A stretch of DNA of 64,000 nt from Acanthopleura granulata (GCA_016165875.1 JABBOT010000005.1:26933368-26997367), one strand, 5' to 3'. Positions 34,211 through 47,172 are shown, counted from the first letter of the stretch. Notes: generated by a model not told the origin, from the letters alone. A program made the numbers and translations.

Positions 34211-34319
34211 TCCGAAAAGACTGTGCTTGACTCTCGTAAGAGCTCCTCGCCGTTATGGCAGGCACAACACCAGTAGTGACGCTAGAGTTATTTTTCCATG
34301 CCTTTTGAAGATATCGCTT

Positions 34320-34335
34320 GGATATATCTATAAAT
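34320..34335 (+). promoter_or_regulatory. TATA-like sequence before the 34344 gene
   Basis: TATATCTATAAATC lies about 15-20 bp before an ATG in perfect Kozak context (ACCATGG, 34341-34347). It may be a remnant of a viral-type promoter, but it is close to the ATG and not tested. Confidence 0.25.
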
Positions 34336-34343
34336 CTCGCACC

Positions 34344-34736
34344 ATGGATTTGCCCAAAGGGCCATACTCCGCGATTGTAGAGGTTGACTACTGTGCCCGC
34401 CGCAAAAAGTCCTCTGGCCACGGTACTGGTGGATATCTGAAGTCCCTCGAACTCTGCCGGCAGGAAGAAAACTCCGCCATGCGTTCCGCAGCAAGACTGC
34501 TGGAGGGCCTCACCAACCTCCGCGCGACGACCGGACAGCTGGCCGAACCTGTGGCTGCCGCCTGTTGGAGACTTATCAGCCTGCTGGAATACCTTACTTA
34601 TGGTGTCTACAACAATGGCCGACCAGTTGTCTATTCCTCTATCAAAGATATACTGTATGCCAAAGGGCTACTGGAGAGGCATTGCCGCCATCAAGAAACT
34701 GGCTGCTGCTGCGAAGATCTCTGATCTCTGATGTTG
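34344..34736 (+). pseudogene. unrecognised late-type gene at the end of the structural run
   Basis: From ATG 34344 (Kozak ACCATGG) the frame begins MDLPKGPYSAIVEVDYCARR and runs open to a TGA at 34724. Near 34670 a different frame takes over the sensible reading (GIAAIKKLAAAAKISDL), ending about 34735, so one frameshift is likely near the C-terminus. The central part is helix-prone (AARLLEGLTNLRATT). No enzyme motif is visible. It is the last plus-strand gene and ends within a few bases of the end of the minus-strand polymerase-helicase relic, so the two were convergent. Confidence 0.4.
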
Positions 34737-34737
34737 T

Positions 34738-35720
34738 TAAGTAATAGCTCTTCCCTGCAGTCCCTGCCCGGGAAGGGGACTTGTATGTTTTGCTTCCGGC
34801 TGTCTTTTGGGTACAGCAGTGGCACCGGTGTGTTGGGAAAGTTATCCTTGTGGCGTTGAAATAGCGGCTATTGTGCTCGGTCGCGTACTTTTTGTCTCGA
34901 GGTCAAGATGAGATCACCTCGATTCCAGGCTTCAGGGAACTTACCCCAACGAAGGTAGATGGGGAGCGCTTTTCTCATCTCTTGACACTGAATCTTGTCT
35001 CGCTGCAGGCGGATAGCCTTTTTCAGGGTTTTGAGCGCCGGTCATTTTGGTCTCTTTCGACCTCTTCATAGCAGTCGCAGCTTGACGCAGACAGTCGTGT
35101 GGCATCTAACCTCCGATAGACAGTGGCTGGCCCTGATCGGCGCAGCAGACAACCTGAACACCCTTGTGTTCGAGCCAGTCAAGGAAGGTATGCAGAATGA
35201 TCCTGGGCACAGTGCACATCTCGTTCCTGATGATCACGCAATGGGTGTACTTCTGGCCCATCCTTTTTGGGGTCCATTGAGACTGACCACTCCAACGCAA
35301 GAAGCTGTGACAAGCCTGGGCCTTCACCAACCTTTCCCGCATCTCTTTGGCCAGACGATGGGTCGGGATGAAGACGAGGGGGTCAAAACTTCGATTGCTC
35401 CCGTCGTTTTGCCTGATCCGCTGCCGCCGTTCAGGTAGCTGAGTTGGTGGCGGGTCAGCGGGTCGTCGTGATGTGGTGCAGTGCTGAGGGGAAAGTTCTT
35501 TTCTTTGTTCTTGTAATGGGGCTTGGAAAGGTAGGCTGCATGCTCCATGGGCATATACAGCTGCTCACCCTTCTTTGCAGCTGCAGGCGTACACCTCTAC
35601 TCCTTCGAGCTTGCAGAGTGCGGTTTTCTTCACACAGACGGAATCGGTTGCCACTAGGACAGTCTCCTCGGTCTCGAACCTTGAAAGCATAGAGATTACG
35701 GGGATTGTCTTGGTCCCAAC
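34738..35720 (-). pseudogene. DNA polymerase B-like / SF1 helicase fusion relic
   Basis: Read on the minus strand from about 35720. A segment with VLVATDSVCVKKTALCKLEG (about 35655-35600) resembles the palm motif C of family B polymerases, where the D of TDS binds metal. Next comes MPMEHAAYLSKPHYK (35554), then Walker A LNGGSGSGKTTGAI (about 35432-35395). After a shift come FLRWSGQSQWTP, a degraded Walker B (RNEMC at about 35225, where DE is expected), and helicase motif III as CCADQGQP (about 35147-35124; normally GDxxQ). After another shift follows LILTSRQKVRDRAQ (about 34915-34875) of the second RecA-like domain. This fits a replicative polymerase joined to a superfamily-1 helicase. At least four breaks and two damaged motifs make it inactive. 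Most of the polymerase would lie beyond 35720 and is not readable. Confidence 0.6.
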
Positions 35721-36480
35721 AGGTATTATCTGTAGAGAGAAGATATATTGGTCAGTGCATGACTAGGCTCTTACAGGTATTACGGATACGAACTATGTAC
35801 ACCGGAAACAATTAAGTTACTTGCTTACAATTAACAATTTACAAGCAGTATAAATACAGTTACTGTAATGGCCTTGCAAGCACACGTACACGCACACACC
35901 ACACCAAGTCGTAGAGTCACTAAGCATGCCCTGTTTGAGCCTAAAACACAGCTTGTTGGTAAAAATAGAAACATGGAGTTAAGTTCACACACGTATATGC
36001 GACCGAGAATAGCTTGAGTGTGCTGACGTCATTGCTAGCTGAGGCATCCAGACTGTGACAGGGGCCCAATCAGGGACAGGGGCCCAATCGAAGACCTGCC
36101 TCTGGTAATCATGACTCTCTGCAGGGGCTGCAAAACACAACTGCTCTTCTCAGAGGGCTGTTTGACTGCTCATCGCCACACGGATGAGGTACTGGGCACA
36201 GGAACAGTGCCATATGCTGAGGTTGACCGCAAGCTGCGAGGGTCATTCAAGCGTATCTGCGTGCTGACGATATATAGGTCCTTCTGTCCTCACCCATGTG
36301 GATTATCGTGGACCAAGTGACCCGGCGCCCAAGACCCTTGGGCAGCTCAGAAGAGCAGAGTAGGGCAGGACTGTCATTCTGGTCAATTCCGTGTGCCACA
36401 GATCTCTGCACTGAAGTGCACCAAGCCAGTGGTTTTTGATGATTTGCAGGTTATGTCATTCTTCATCTTTTAAGGTGCAG
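35721..36480. other. right flank of the virus-like element
   Basis: Contains a 17-bp direct repeat (GGGACAGGGGCCCAATC type, about 36056-36090) and a 69-codon plus frame at 36111-36320 with several cysteines (LCRGCKTQLLFSEGC). No integrase, protease or terminal inverted repeat could be found. GC content falls back to background after about 36480. Confidence 0.35.
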
Positions 36481-38575
36481 CTTGCGGGCGCTAGCGCGCT
36501 GATACCACAGCGGTTGACTTTACAAATGTTGCTGTTTGTTTTGATTTATGGGTGTTTATTTGAATAAAGTAACAAAAATGAGCCTTAAAATGTATTACGT
36601 TAAGTATCACGTTTCTGTGCAGCTGAGAATATATACGATGGTTTGCGATTGCCTGGTATTTCTCGTTCCCTGAGAAAACTGCAGTCAAATTCCCGATGGG
36701 CGATGACGGATGAAAGATTTCGCGAAGTTGACAAACAGATGACAAGGGACAAAAAAACCCGGTAAACCCTGACTTATCAGTGCTTTTGCCTCGTGTGCAT
36801 CTGCCTCCAGTTTCCCAAAACACACAAATTTATATCTGCTATGAAATTTTGAAGCCTGAGCTACAAATTGACAGTCCAACGAGTAGAAAAAAAGAATGAA
36901 TAAGTGCAACGCAGTGAAGCAAAACAAAATATGTCTAAAACACAATAGAACTATTCTCGTAGCTTCGTGCACAGTCTTCTGCAGCCAAATCTGTACAAGG
37001 GCAAGGGCAATATGCTCGTTTTGGCTGGTTTTCTCTCCCTGACGGCACGTATGGAAGTCACGTACACAACAGAGCCCCAATTGCCACAAATACATTTTGA
37101 ACACTTATGAAGCAGTACTAAAACACTGGGATAGGGACAGACATCCAGCTGTAGGATATCTCCATGCATGTTGCGCCAAGAGGGAACGCTCATTCTCTTT
37201 AAACAAATAATTTCCGGTGCACCTATATATTTTTGTTTGTCCACTTCCTGTCACGATCCGAAGGTCTTGGAGTTGCACATATGTGGAGTTTGGGTTAAGA
37301 ATAATGTTAGATTTTCCGGATTTCCGGTTGTACATCAGTGGCCAGGTGTTTCTATTTATAGCTCATATGGTTTGAAGTGTGTTTTCCCTGAAGCCAAACA
37401 TTCAAAACAAGATCTAATTCCACCCATATTAATGCATTCTCTCATGTACAAGGGACATCTGTCATACAACCATTTCGAGTGTAAGAGTAATGCTATTTCT
37501 TTCACACAACCTTTAACATTTTTACAGAAACGTTTTTAAAAAATATTTGCACCCAACAGAATTCTACATTCACATTAACTCTTCTGAGTATTCGGAACTT
37601 TTCAATGATTTAAAGCTTTTCTACACTGATCAATGAAAAAAGCAAAGGTCGCGTCAAGGCCCATTTCTCCTCGTGGATGAAGCAAGAAAAGGCAACCAGG
37701 AAAGCAGCCTAATTTTTTCTCTTTCTCTATTTTTGGTCTTCAACTTCCTGTTTATCGAATTTCATAACGCCTAGAATTATTTGTACCAGCAAACCTGGTA
37801 TACTATGTTGTCCAAATCTCTGAGCTTAAATACCCACTACTGTATGATATATGCATCAAATACCCTTACACAGACGCGCTAGGCATATGGACTGGTGTAT
37901 GGACTGGTCATTCAGTTGTGCAAACCTTAGCGTTTTCCCTTGAGTTTGTGTTTAATTTCACGATCGTAATTAGAAGCGTTTAATGTTGTATTAGCAAAAC
38001 ATTTTGTAAATATTGAATTGAAAATTTTCTTTTATGTGTTTTTGTATTTATACCATGCTAAAGTCTACGGCAAGGAACTGTGGGTCTTGAATGTAAAATC
38101 CCACGGTTGTGGTAGTATTAAGTATCCGTTTACATAGGATTTACTTACATCTGATTTATTCTACTAACACTTCTACTTTTTGAAGGCCCATTTCTCGATG
38201 TGTAGTCTAGATTCAAATGGGACTTCAGTATGCAAACACTTGACAGAAAATGTGTTTTCTTGCATCTTAACGTTGCCTTTTGGGTGTGTCGAGTTCTGGG
38301 GGTTAATGCAAATACTTAATAATACCACAAATAGAACACCATAGAGAACGGTTAGCCTGCTGTGCGTACGAAGGCTTTATTATCGGACAGATAGGTTTTA
38401 CAACGCGCAAAACAGAGGTGTGTATTTCTGGATCTCTTTCTCAGCACAAAGTTGCAAATCAATTACATTTGATAAATTTTACTTTTTGTTACAAATTGAT
38501 TTTTGCGGGTTAAAGAGATTTCTCGTATGAGTCTTATGGCGTTTATTCTGACAATATTTAGAATAAAATAGTACT
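36481..38575. other. no gene seen
   Basis: Overlapping minus frames at 36491-37335 and a plus frame at 37168-37539 have hydrophobic, cysteine-rich translations without motifs. They look like chance openings. Confidence 0.45.
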
Positions 38576-38576
38576 T

Positions 38577-38770
38577 AGCCAAGGCATCAAAGTCATTTGG
38601 CGGTCTATAATGCACTAATGCAGCACAATGACCCAGGTGTCTTTCATCAATTTCCAAGTTCAAGTCCAGCCCACGCTCACTTCCTCTCCGGTCGTACCTG
38701 GGAATGTCTGCCAGCAACTTGCGGCGTTTTGAGCTCCCCCCTCCCAATCCCCTCGACTCTCCTACCATAA
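38577..38770 (+). mobile_element. SINE (family 2), plus strand, 3'-truncated
   Basis: Contains GCAGCACAATGACCCAGGTG, the B-box region TTCCAAGTTCAAGTCCAGCC, TCACTTCCTCTCCGGTCGTA and GTCTGCCAGCAACTTGC. This is the head half of family 2 in plus orientation. The match is lost after 38770, before the TACGACGG block. Confidence 0.7.
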
Positions 38771-39418
38771 CGCTGGTTGCCGTTTTGTAAGTGAAATATT
38801 ATTGAGCACAACGTAAAGCACGATTTGGTATCAGGGGTCGCTTTTGAGAAAGTTGTAATTATGTATAAAAAAGGTATGTTAATATGTTTTTAAATAATTG
38901 GGGGACATACCATGATTCCAGTGATTTAGTGTAGTAATTAGCTTGGTCAACAGTTGTACTCCACGTGTGCGTTGAAAAAATTCTTTGACACAAAACTGAC
39001 AGATACAATGAAAAAGATAACGCAAGAGCACTTGTTTCAAAAACGCACCGTATTTTAACCTTTTAATGTTTAGAACTACAGATATCACAATAGGCAAGAA
39101 TGCTTATATCGATAAGCCATATCAGTTTAAACCTACGAGGCGTGAGTTATTTATCTAATGGGGATATGCCCAGTGTTTCCACAGTGACGTCAAGCGATCC
39201 CTGATGAGCATTTCCGCAGAATGAAGAGAGTAAGATACAAATGACGCGATATCGTATATATATCGTGTATCGTGTATCTGGTCTTTGAAGCTTTGCAGAT
39301 TTGATTTCATAACACCGATAACCTGGATTTTTTCGGAATTAAGGTACCTTACATTTTGTACTCAGCTAAAATCACGCTTTACAAGCGGATTAATTCAGAT
39401 AATAACACCAACAATTAC
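38771..39418. other. no gene seen
   Basis: AT-rich, nothing recognised. Confidence 0.5.
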
Positions 39419-39485
39419 TTGAGTGAGTGCTAGGGGTTTAACGTCGTACTTAACAGTATTTCGGTAATATGTACGACGAGAACAA
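39419..39485 (-). repeat. SINE family 1-type tail fragment
   Basis: TGAGTGAGTGCTAGGGGTTTAACGTCGTACTTAACAGTATTTCGG matches, in degenerate form, the 3' block of the SINE at 16595-16660. The rest of the element is missing. Confidence 0.55.
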
Positions 39486-39489
39486 TTAA

Positions 39490-40735
39490 CTGAGTAACTG
39501 TACTTTTATGCCGGCCTGGTTGCAGCGCGAAACTAATGATTTTCAATATGCATGGCTCATGGACAAAATATGGTAAAACTTGATGTTTGTTTGTCTTTAA
39601 ACAGTTCCCAGTGATTACATACGCGTAGAAAAAGCTAGGTAACAAATAATTTACACACAGTATCTAGCTATAACGGAATGGGCTTGTGCGTATTAAGGAT
39701 TAGCTCTTGTTGGGAAACTCCTCGGGTAACCCGCTCCGGATTGCGAGTCACATGTTCCAGTACGTTGATTATCTCAGGTGAGTCTATCCTTGAGTGATCA
39801 GTTTAAAGGGAAAGACCCCACAAAATGAAGACATGTTGAGTTAAAACACTATTAAAATCTGTACCTGAAAATACCTTCACTGATCTTTTAAAGAGTAGTT
39901 TGTTACCAAATTAAATGCAGTCAGATGTTTTGATGAAGAGATGGGTTGTATGGCCTATAATGATAAGTTTGGTTCATCAGTGGCATCGCTGACTCTTCTC
40001 TGGCCCTAAAGCAAAGGTATGTCATATCAACTTTTCCATACACAGGCACACATTACAACAGTACGGTTTAAAAGAACTTTATTCAGGGCTGAACATAACG
40101 GTGTACAAAATGCTTGTGACCTCACGCGACAAATTTACCAGAAGCTACTGTATTATTCTCTGACTGAAGGCTTTACTCACTTACTATCGGCCAGTCAGGG
40201 CACTCGAAGCATTGTTGTCGTTACAAATAGTTGCTATAGTGACTGGTTGGCTTTAGTTTTAACCATTAAACTCCGACCAAGCCGCGTTAACTAGTTAATT
40301 TTACAGGGGAACTGGGATAGTGACAAATGGGTTGTATTACACTATCTTGATATTAACAGTATTGTTCCAAAGTCATGACGTCTGGGACCAACGCTTGACA
40401 AGAGTCATTTTTATCGCTATATGGTGCACTGTATCCTTATCTTTGGTTAAGTTTAGAGTTGCAAAACTGTTTGTATTGCGCGGTAAAAAGTTTCTGCAGT
40501 AAAAACATCCATAAGACTGTTTTCAGTTATCAGATGTATCGACGTCATGGCGTAAGCTAAAGACATGGATATTTAGAACGAAAAAATCACATACATGTAC
40601 AGTTTGAAAGATGTTGTGAGAACATGATTTATGCATTGACCATAATGTTCCAACATTTCTTAGTTGCCCCATGTACAAACTAAACTTTGGGTCGATAACT
40701 GCCTTATTTTGGGCGCGTCGTGAATAAATGGAATC
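39490..40735. other. no gene seen
   Basis: Short frames only, without motifs. Confidence 0.5.
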
Positions 40736-41049
40736 CTATTGTGTCGCGGAAGAACATTTAACTATAAGCCATTTTGTCAGGTCCAAAAACTCTGTTCCGA
40801 TTACTCGGGCAAGGACTTGAAGACAGCAGACGTCAGTCGAGGCGATATGAAGCTTCTTGGTGTAGTACAAAGACCTCCTCTTAAGATGATTATCCCCCGT
40901 GGACCCTGCGGGGAATCTAGGAAGAACCAAAATCTTTTATCTACGTACTCTGGCACCATTAGTAAATGTCCATCCTTCGACTTCCCAGGGCGAGGTAGCC
41001 AACATATTCCGTGAACGGCCATCGCTATAGAGCATGGTGACGGCAACAC
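40736..41049. other. both strands open, unrecognised
   Basis: A plus frame (40739-41014, 91 codons) and a minus frame (41049-40801, 82 codons) overlap. The minus translation (WLPRPGKSKDGHLLMVPEY and WFFLDSPQGPRGIIILRGG) looks the more protein-like. No family is recognised. It could be an exon or a relic. Confidence 0.18.
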
Positions 41050-44000
41050 TTCACCAACATTCTTTGCCAGCTAATCATGCTAAAGACCCTCCACTCCTAG
41101 CTCATGACGAGGTCAAATCGATTGAGCTATTCTTTGGCGCCAAACAGCAACCCTGTTGCCACCGTCGTTACCTTTAGTTGGCAAATGGGCACCTGTGTGT
41201 CCGCTTAAATTTGACACAGCAACACACATTTTTGCATGAGTGTGCAGTGTTTTATCTGTGAGCTGTAAATGTACTTGGTATGAGATAATACAAAAGCATT
41301 TTTGTGTAGTTGTCACATGCATGAAAGAATAAGCGTGTGTCTGGAGTACATCATGAATGTTTTTAAGGCTATATAACTCATTATTACTGTCGAATAAAGA
41401 AACCTATGATGTTAAAGCCTTATTTAATTTCTCATTCGTAAGAATTCTTTATTTATTAGTTCTATTTACTTCCTCATATGTCAGTCTGGCGTTACTATAG
41501 CATTAATTAGTAAACCATAATAATAGATGCCATTAGGCACAGCTATTTATTTATTTTACTTGATTCTTGTTTAACCCCATGTTTACATTTTTATAATTAT
41601 ATTAGAATGATATGCATTTTATTGTCAAATCCATGCATGTCCAATTATCTTATTAAAACCAATACCGTTGGGCATATATATATTTTTATGGGCTGTATGC
41701 ATCCTGTTATGAAAGGTGTAAACATGTTCGGAATGTTGGATGCTCTGTGCAATTAATCACTTACTTTACAGCAAGAATATTTCAATGCCACCTGTGTATT
41801 GCACCATGTAAAAGCCACCGCGCGTTGCGATATATCTGAAAGGTAGACGATCGATGCATATGCAAAAATGTTGACATTAACGAATGAATGCTGTGGTATA
41901 AGAATGTTCTATAAAGTTCTCAAAGCTTTATTCTCTCGGATTTAACGAAAATAGGGTAAAAGAAGTGTTACTATAATTCCAGTCAAACTTGGACAATGCT
42001 CGAGGTATATCGCCTCTTCACATACATGTGTAATAGCAGTGCATACGAAAGGGAAAAGCAATAGATTTTCAGTCAGAGGATTATAACGAACACAAAACAT
42101 TTCCTCCCTTCTTGCGCACGTCTGTAGAATTACACTGGAAAAGATGGTTGACATGTCTTATTGTTGTTAATTGGTAGTGATCGCAGTCTATTGTTTGAGC
42201 AATGCAACCAGTGCCGGCTTCAGAGGATGTAGACTGCAATAACGAAGTATGACTGTTTACTTGATTTCTAACGCTGAAAAACAGATTTCTTTCTTTGGTT
42301 AACAAATTAGGTTGAGAAAATAATGTCTAAATAGTTACAAATGTAATATCTGATATTATTATACTTTCTCTTAGATCTTGAAATGAGAAACAGTAATGTA
42401 ATGCCCATCTTTCTTTATGTCCTTTCCAAACAAGGTGCTTACTGTACATAATGTCACTTAAATTCATTTGATTGTCTCAACAACAACCACATTTGAAAAA
42501 CAATCTGTCTTATTAGACATCTTTTTCTTTCATCGTATCTATCTTTCTGGAAAAAGTGATGGTTTTATCCCACGGAACTGGCAAGAAGCAAGCCATAGAC
42601 AAAATAACCAAAAAGTTGACCAATCGTAAATTACTAATCATGGCTTAAATTTGATGGATTTTGCGATGGAGTAATACGCGAACAGATTTAAAAATTGCAT
42701 CACAATTAAGACAAATCAAGGAAACAATGAAACAATTATTATGCCAATGACTAGAATCCGAATGCCCCATATATTCCACCCTTGCTCGCACTAAGTCGAC
42801 CCCCTCCCTTCCCCCGCCATTCCCTTTACCTCTCACCCATAGCCTGTATAATGCGGTAGGTGTACTGTCTCAATGCCGTTACAGTGCAGAACTGCTTACC
42901 CAGTTTATTTGCACACTGTCCCCTCCCCCACTTTTTCCGCTTTGTCTGCCTGCTTTAACTATTTTTATCGTGCAATTCTGTCCTCCTGGAAATACGCTCG
43001 CCATTAATTTGCTGAATGGTTTAAGTGAGTGGCGGAAATCAGAGCGTATCGCCCAGGCGTGCTTCCTCTCTCTACTACTTTATTCTATTCCTGGTACTTT
43101 GTGGAGTCGCGCACAGTGCTCGCTATCATCACACCGGTTTCCGGTTACACCGCTCTGCCACTGATCTACGCTCTGCTCCAGTGTTTGCATGAATATTCTA
43201 AAACAATGTGGAACCGATGCAATTCGTGAAATGTTTTGAGAAATGGAGAATTTCTGTATAATATATACAAATTTCTGTACATATATACAGAATTACTGTA
43301 GTCGACCACGTGTGTTAATTTCATTTATTTTTAAGGTTGTAATTTTTCACTTGATTGAAAACAGTTTACATCCCAGCGAAAAGCATATTAATTATGTAAA
43401 TAAGTACTAGGCGAACGGCTGGAGTTCATGAAAATGGAAATATACTGCATTTGTTAAAACAAGGCTTACCCCTGGAAAGGGCCCCTAGCAACCAGATGGG
43501 AAATCGTTCTCCACTTGTGAAAAAGTGAGATGTAATTGTTCTTGTCCAGAAAAAAAGCTAGTGGAATCTGAAGTACTGTTACCATGCAGTGCTTCTGTGA
43601 AAACTTGGAGTGGGTGTGATTCGTACTTTTTGTTTTATCAGAGGACAAAACTAATGTCAAAAGCAGATTTCCCTATTCTAAGACGTTTTACTGAGGGAAT
43701 ACCGTCATAATATCAATATGATAACGTGAAGCAAAATCACTTTTGTGAACTTTAGGTCAGGCTGGAGAATTATAATATATTTAGAAATATCGTGTTGGTT
43801 CACTCAGTCATACTTTCGGAAATCGAAAAACAAAATGAAATATTTTCTACGGCACTTGGAACATCATAGTAATCAAAATAGTTCGTGATCTGTAGGTGTT
43901 ACTCCTCATAATACAGCAATAACTCGCACGTTAAGAAAAAATGATTAAACCAAGCAAGAGACAAGTCTTAGTTATTTACATTTTGCAAAGCTACATATTA

Positions 44001-44265
44001 GATATGTTTCCAACTATAATAAATAGGCATGGATGATGTAAGGTATGTCCAATGAAAGATCAGTGCAGCCCAAAATATGTGAATGGTGCCCACGTTATCA
44101 GTTGCTTTCAATGCACCACGTGTTATGTGTTAGCACCTGTATGTGTTTATTAGCTCACCTTAACAAACGTCTGACAAAGCCCCAGTCATATATCCACGAT
44201 ATAATTTGTAAGATTTCTTACATATCTGACATGAAGAGATATTAACAGACAAATAGTTGTGTAAA
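41050..44265. other. no gene seen
   Basis: AT-rich sequence without recognisable frames or repeats. Confidence 0.45.
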
Positions 44266-44267
44266 AC

Positions 44268-44485
44268 GAAGACACACAGTGGACGCTCATGGTGAACAAC
44301 GAATATTGCTGGCCTATTCTACCGACAAGACCAGTTATGCAACATCTTCAACCACATACCGAGGAAGCCCCTTGCGTCATTCTGCAGTGCATCAATCACC
44401 ATGAACAGGTTGGCAATCGGTCTGAGCGACATGAGAACGATTTCCAATCTAGTTGCATGTGGTCCTTTCTTTTCCCCAATCCTTG
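44268..44485 (-). repeat. dispersed repeat, copy 1 (partner at 54465-54650)
   Basis: Aligns with 54465-54650 through TGGACGYTCATG, AACGAATATT, TGCTGGCCT, TTGCGTCATTCTGCAGT and TTGGCAA.CGG.CTGAGC. The minus-strand translations are similar too: LRPIANLFMVIDALQNDAR here and LRPLAKLLTVTDLLQNDAR there. The shared protein-level pattern suggests both derive from a coding, multi-copy sequence. Confidence 0.6.
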
Positions 44486-44726
44486 GATTACTTGGAACCA
44501 CATAAAAACTCTGCTAAAATGTAAGTTTTAAACTGGTAAACATGTTAAAATCCACGTGAGAAATGTTTCTGTACAAGTCAAAACTCACTCAGATGAGAAT
44601 TATTTTCCACAGGTAAGTGACGTTTCCACCCAGGTCAAAATGATTACACTAAAGTTGAAAACCAAGTGTGATTAAATAGATTGAATGCTTTCAATGCCTA
44701 ATATATACATGGGCAGGAATTTATCT

Positions 44727-44850
44727 GTTTCATTTGTGTTTTACGTCGTACTCAACAAAATTTTACTTATACGACGGCATTATTGTGGGAAGAGTCCAGG
44801 GGAACAACACGACCATCCGCAGGTTGCTGGGGGACCTTCCTACAAACTCT
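44727..44850 (-). mobile_element. truncated SINE (family 2), minus strand
   Basis: Carries TTTTACGTCGTACTCAACAA, TTTTACTTATACGACGG and CGACCATCCGCAGGTTGCTG in the order of family 2. The tRNA-like end is absent. Confidence 0.65.
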
Positions 44851-47167
44851 ACCTCTGACTGCATTAGTCCTAACCTTGGCATAAGTCCTAACTTAACATA
44901 ATTGGACAAAAAACACGAAAAAAATTCCATTTTCTACCAATCGACGTTCATTCAAAAGCGGACATACTCAAATTTACACTGGTGTGTAAATTGGCACAGC
45001 AACATGTTTACTCTTGTCTACGTGAAGGTGTTTTGCTGAGTGGGGCAAATCAGCTAATATGGAAAAGAAGCTGGGAGTAGGTTCAGTCTTACTGGTAACA
45101 TAAATGAACGAATGGACCAATGCAGCTGTGCATTTATAGAGTGAGTCACAGAAGTAGCTGTATAACATCGGGGGAGTGCAACCACTCAAGGGATTTAAAA
45201 ACGTTATATTAAAAGAACAATTCACTTGGTTGATAGTAGAAATATAGTGGCTGCAACGGCTTTTGTCGAATAGAATTCAGACCAGAGCTGTTGCTTGACG
45301 CTAGTTTCCCTGTTACGGGATTTTCCGACTAAAAATAAAACCTGCAAACTTAACGGTTTTAGGCCCCTTGTAGCCAAGAGGAAACACCTTTATTTGCCAA
45401 TTTATACACTGAATGTGTCAGCTGTCGTACGAGAGTCGTGTGGGTGAGATTAGAATATTTTCCCCTGTTTGTGTCCAGTTGTTTAAAGTTAAGGGTTGTG
45501 TCCGATATATCGGAGTTAAGAGTATCCTCTTAATATAGGTGGCGATTCAGCCTCGTTGTCTGAAAAAAATACCTTGGTTTTATTCTGTTGCCTACAAACT
45601 GTTGAATAAAGGGATCGGCTGTTGTCACTGATATGGCAACAATCTGCCATATAAAGCAGGGTACTGGAGAGTGAAAATTATGTATTTGGTTTGCACATTA
45701 CACCGTAGGCTTAACTTTTAAATGTTATACTGAGACTTATAAAGTACATAAAGTTTTAAGAAAATTTATTCTTTTCTTGTAAAAATACTCCTAGGTTCGC
45801 AACATATTGTGGTTAAGAACTTATTTCAGCCTATATAGTATGTGACGTGTTCCAGAAGAGGCCGCTAGCAGCTACGGTTTCGTCTTCGATGCAATAACCT
45901 GGAAAATTTGACACTCAGGTTTCGGAGAAATTTAGCATTTTTCGTCAGTTTTTGGTGAATATTGGATAGCCCTGGGTGCGATGGTGTTGCGTGGAGGGTT
46001 GAAGTTACACACCTGCTTATGGTGTGAGTCTCAAAGTCTGGTCGACAGTTGAGAAAAAGGCTCAATAACGGATAAAATTTGAACAAAGATTAGAAATGCC
46101 GAAACCTACAGAGTCCCCATGATCAGAGCTCTTAAGCGCGTTTGCAATGTGAGACAAGCAGTGTCGGTCTGTGACACTTGGACTCATTCCAAAATATTTC
46201 CATCGGTTTGCAATTGTCAAATAAACAGATGGGTTGTCGCAATCTTATTTTTATGATAAGCTGGAAGGCTACAATAGGTGTACATGCTGTAAGTAACAAT
46301 GTTCGTTTGTATCGACTTGGGCATGTAATAGCATATTCAAAATATTTTGAGGATTGCCAGCTGATTTGAAACTGTACACCATATTACATATTAAGCCGTA
46401 TTCCTTAATCCGGAACATGCTTTTCCAAAACCTGTCGTACAAGTTCAGTAGTAATGCTCAAGCACCCATGCATTGTCGACTTTTGGGTGTCCGAATTTCT
46501 TCGTAATTTCCCGAAAAAGTGAGTGTTTGTTTTTCCTTTTTTGCGTATGTGTGTGTACATTTACACGAAATGAATGATGATTCCCAGAACATGTGAAATG
46601 GTTATGGAATTTTCGTGAGTCGATTTTTCATCTTGAACACAATTTTATGTAAGTAAGCTCAGGCACACAAAATTTAAATATATTTCCGCTTCCCTTTCAT
46701 ACAATATAAAGTTCGGATAAATTTACCAACCTGAAGTTTCAAAACGTTAAAAACATACTCCCTCATTGCTTTGTGCATAGACCCCATTGTAAGTTGGAGT
46801 GTTCTCTTTGTCGGGATATCGTTGAAGAAATTTGCAATGCCGTGTATTGACACATATGATATTTTTCGCCAGAGTTTACATCGAGGAAGTCTTCTAAGAC
46901 TACTGAGGTCTTTTCTTTGCTATATAACTCTTTTTGTTTCTATGCGCATTTTACATAAAGTGAATTAAGCCCTTTGGAAGCGGAGAGACTGACAACTCAA
47001 AACTAACGTGTGTGCGTGGCTGTTAGTGTATTGCCATCTGCAGATTTGAATCCACCGGTGAAGAACAGACCTAATCTAGCAATATTTATGTTATGCTTTG
47101 ATTTCTTTTCTACAGATAAATGTTTCATGGAGGGGCTTTCTCGTGCACAAGTCCTTCTATCCACGTG

Positions 47168-47170
<3 letters not shown>
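44851..47170. other. no gene seen
   Basis: No protein-like frame or repeat recognised. Confidence 0.45.

Positions 47171-47172
<2 letters not shown>

Noticed and set aside
34995..35438. 147-codon plus-strand frame
   Set aside because: It overlaps the helicase P-loop and motif III, which read sensibly only on the minus strand.
36491..37335. Overlapping minus-strand frames up to 139 codons
   Set aside because: Cys/Phe-rich low-information translations in three overlapping frames, no motif, and outside the GC-rich block.
43255..43305. Small hairpin (TTCTGTA...TACAGAA)
   Set aside because: A 7-bp stem in AT-rich sequence is expected by chance.
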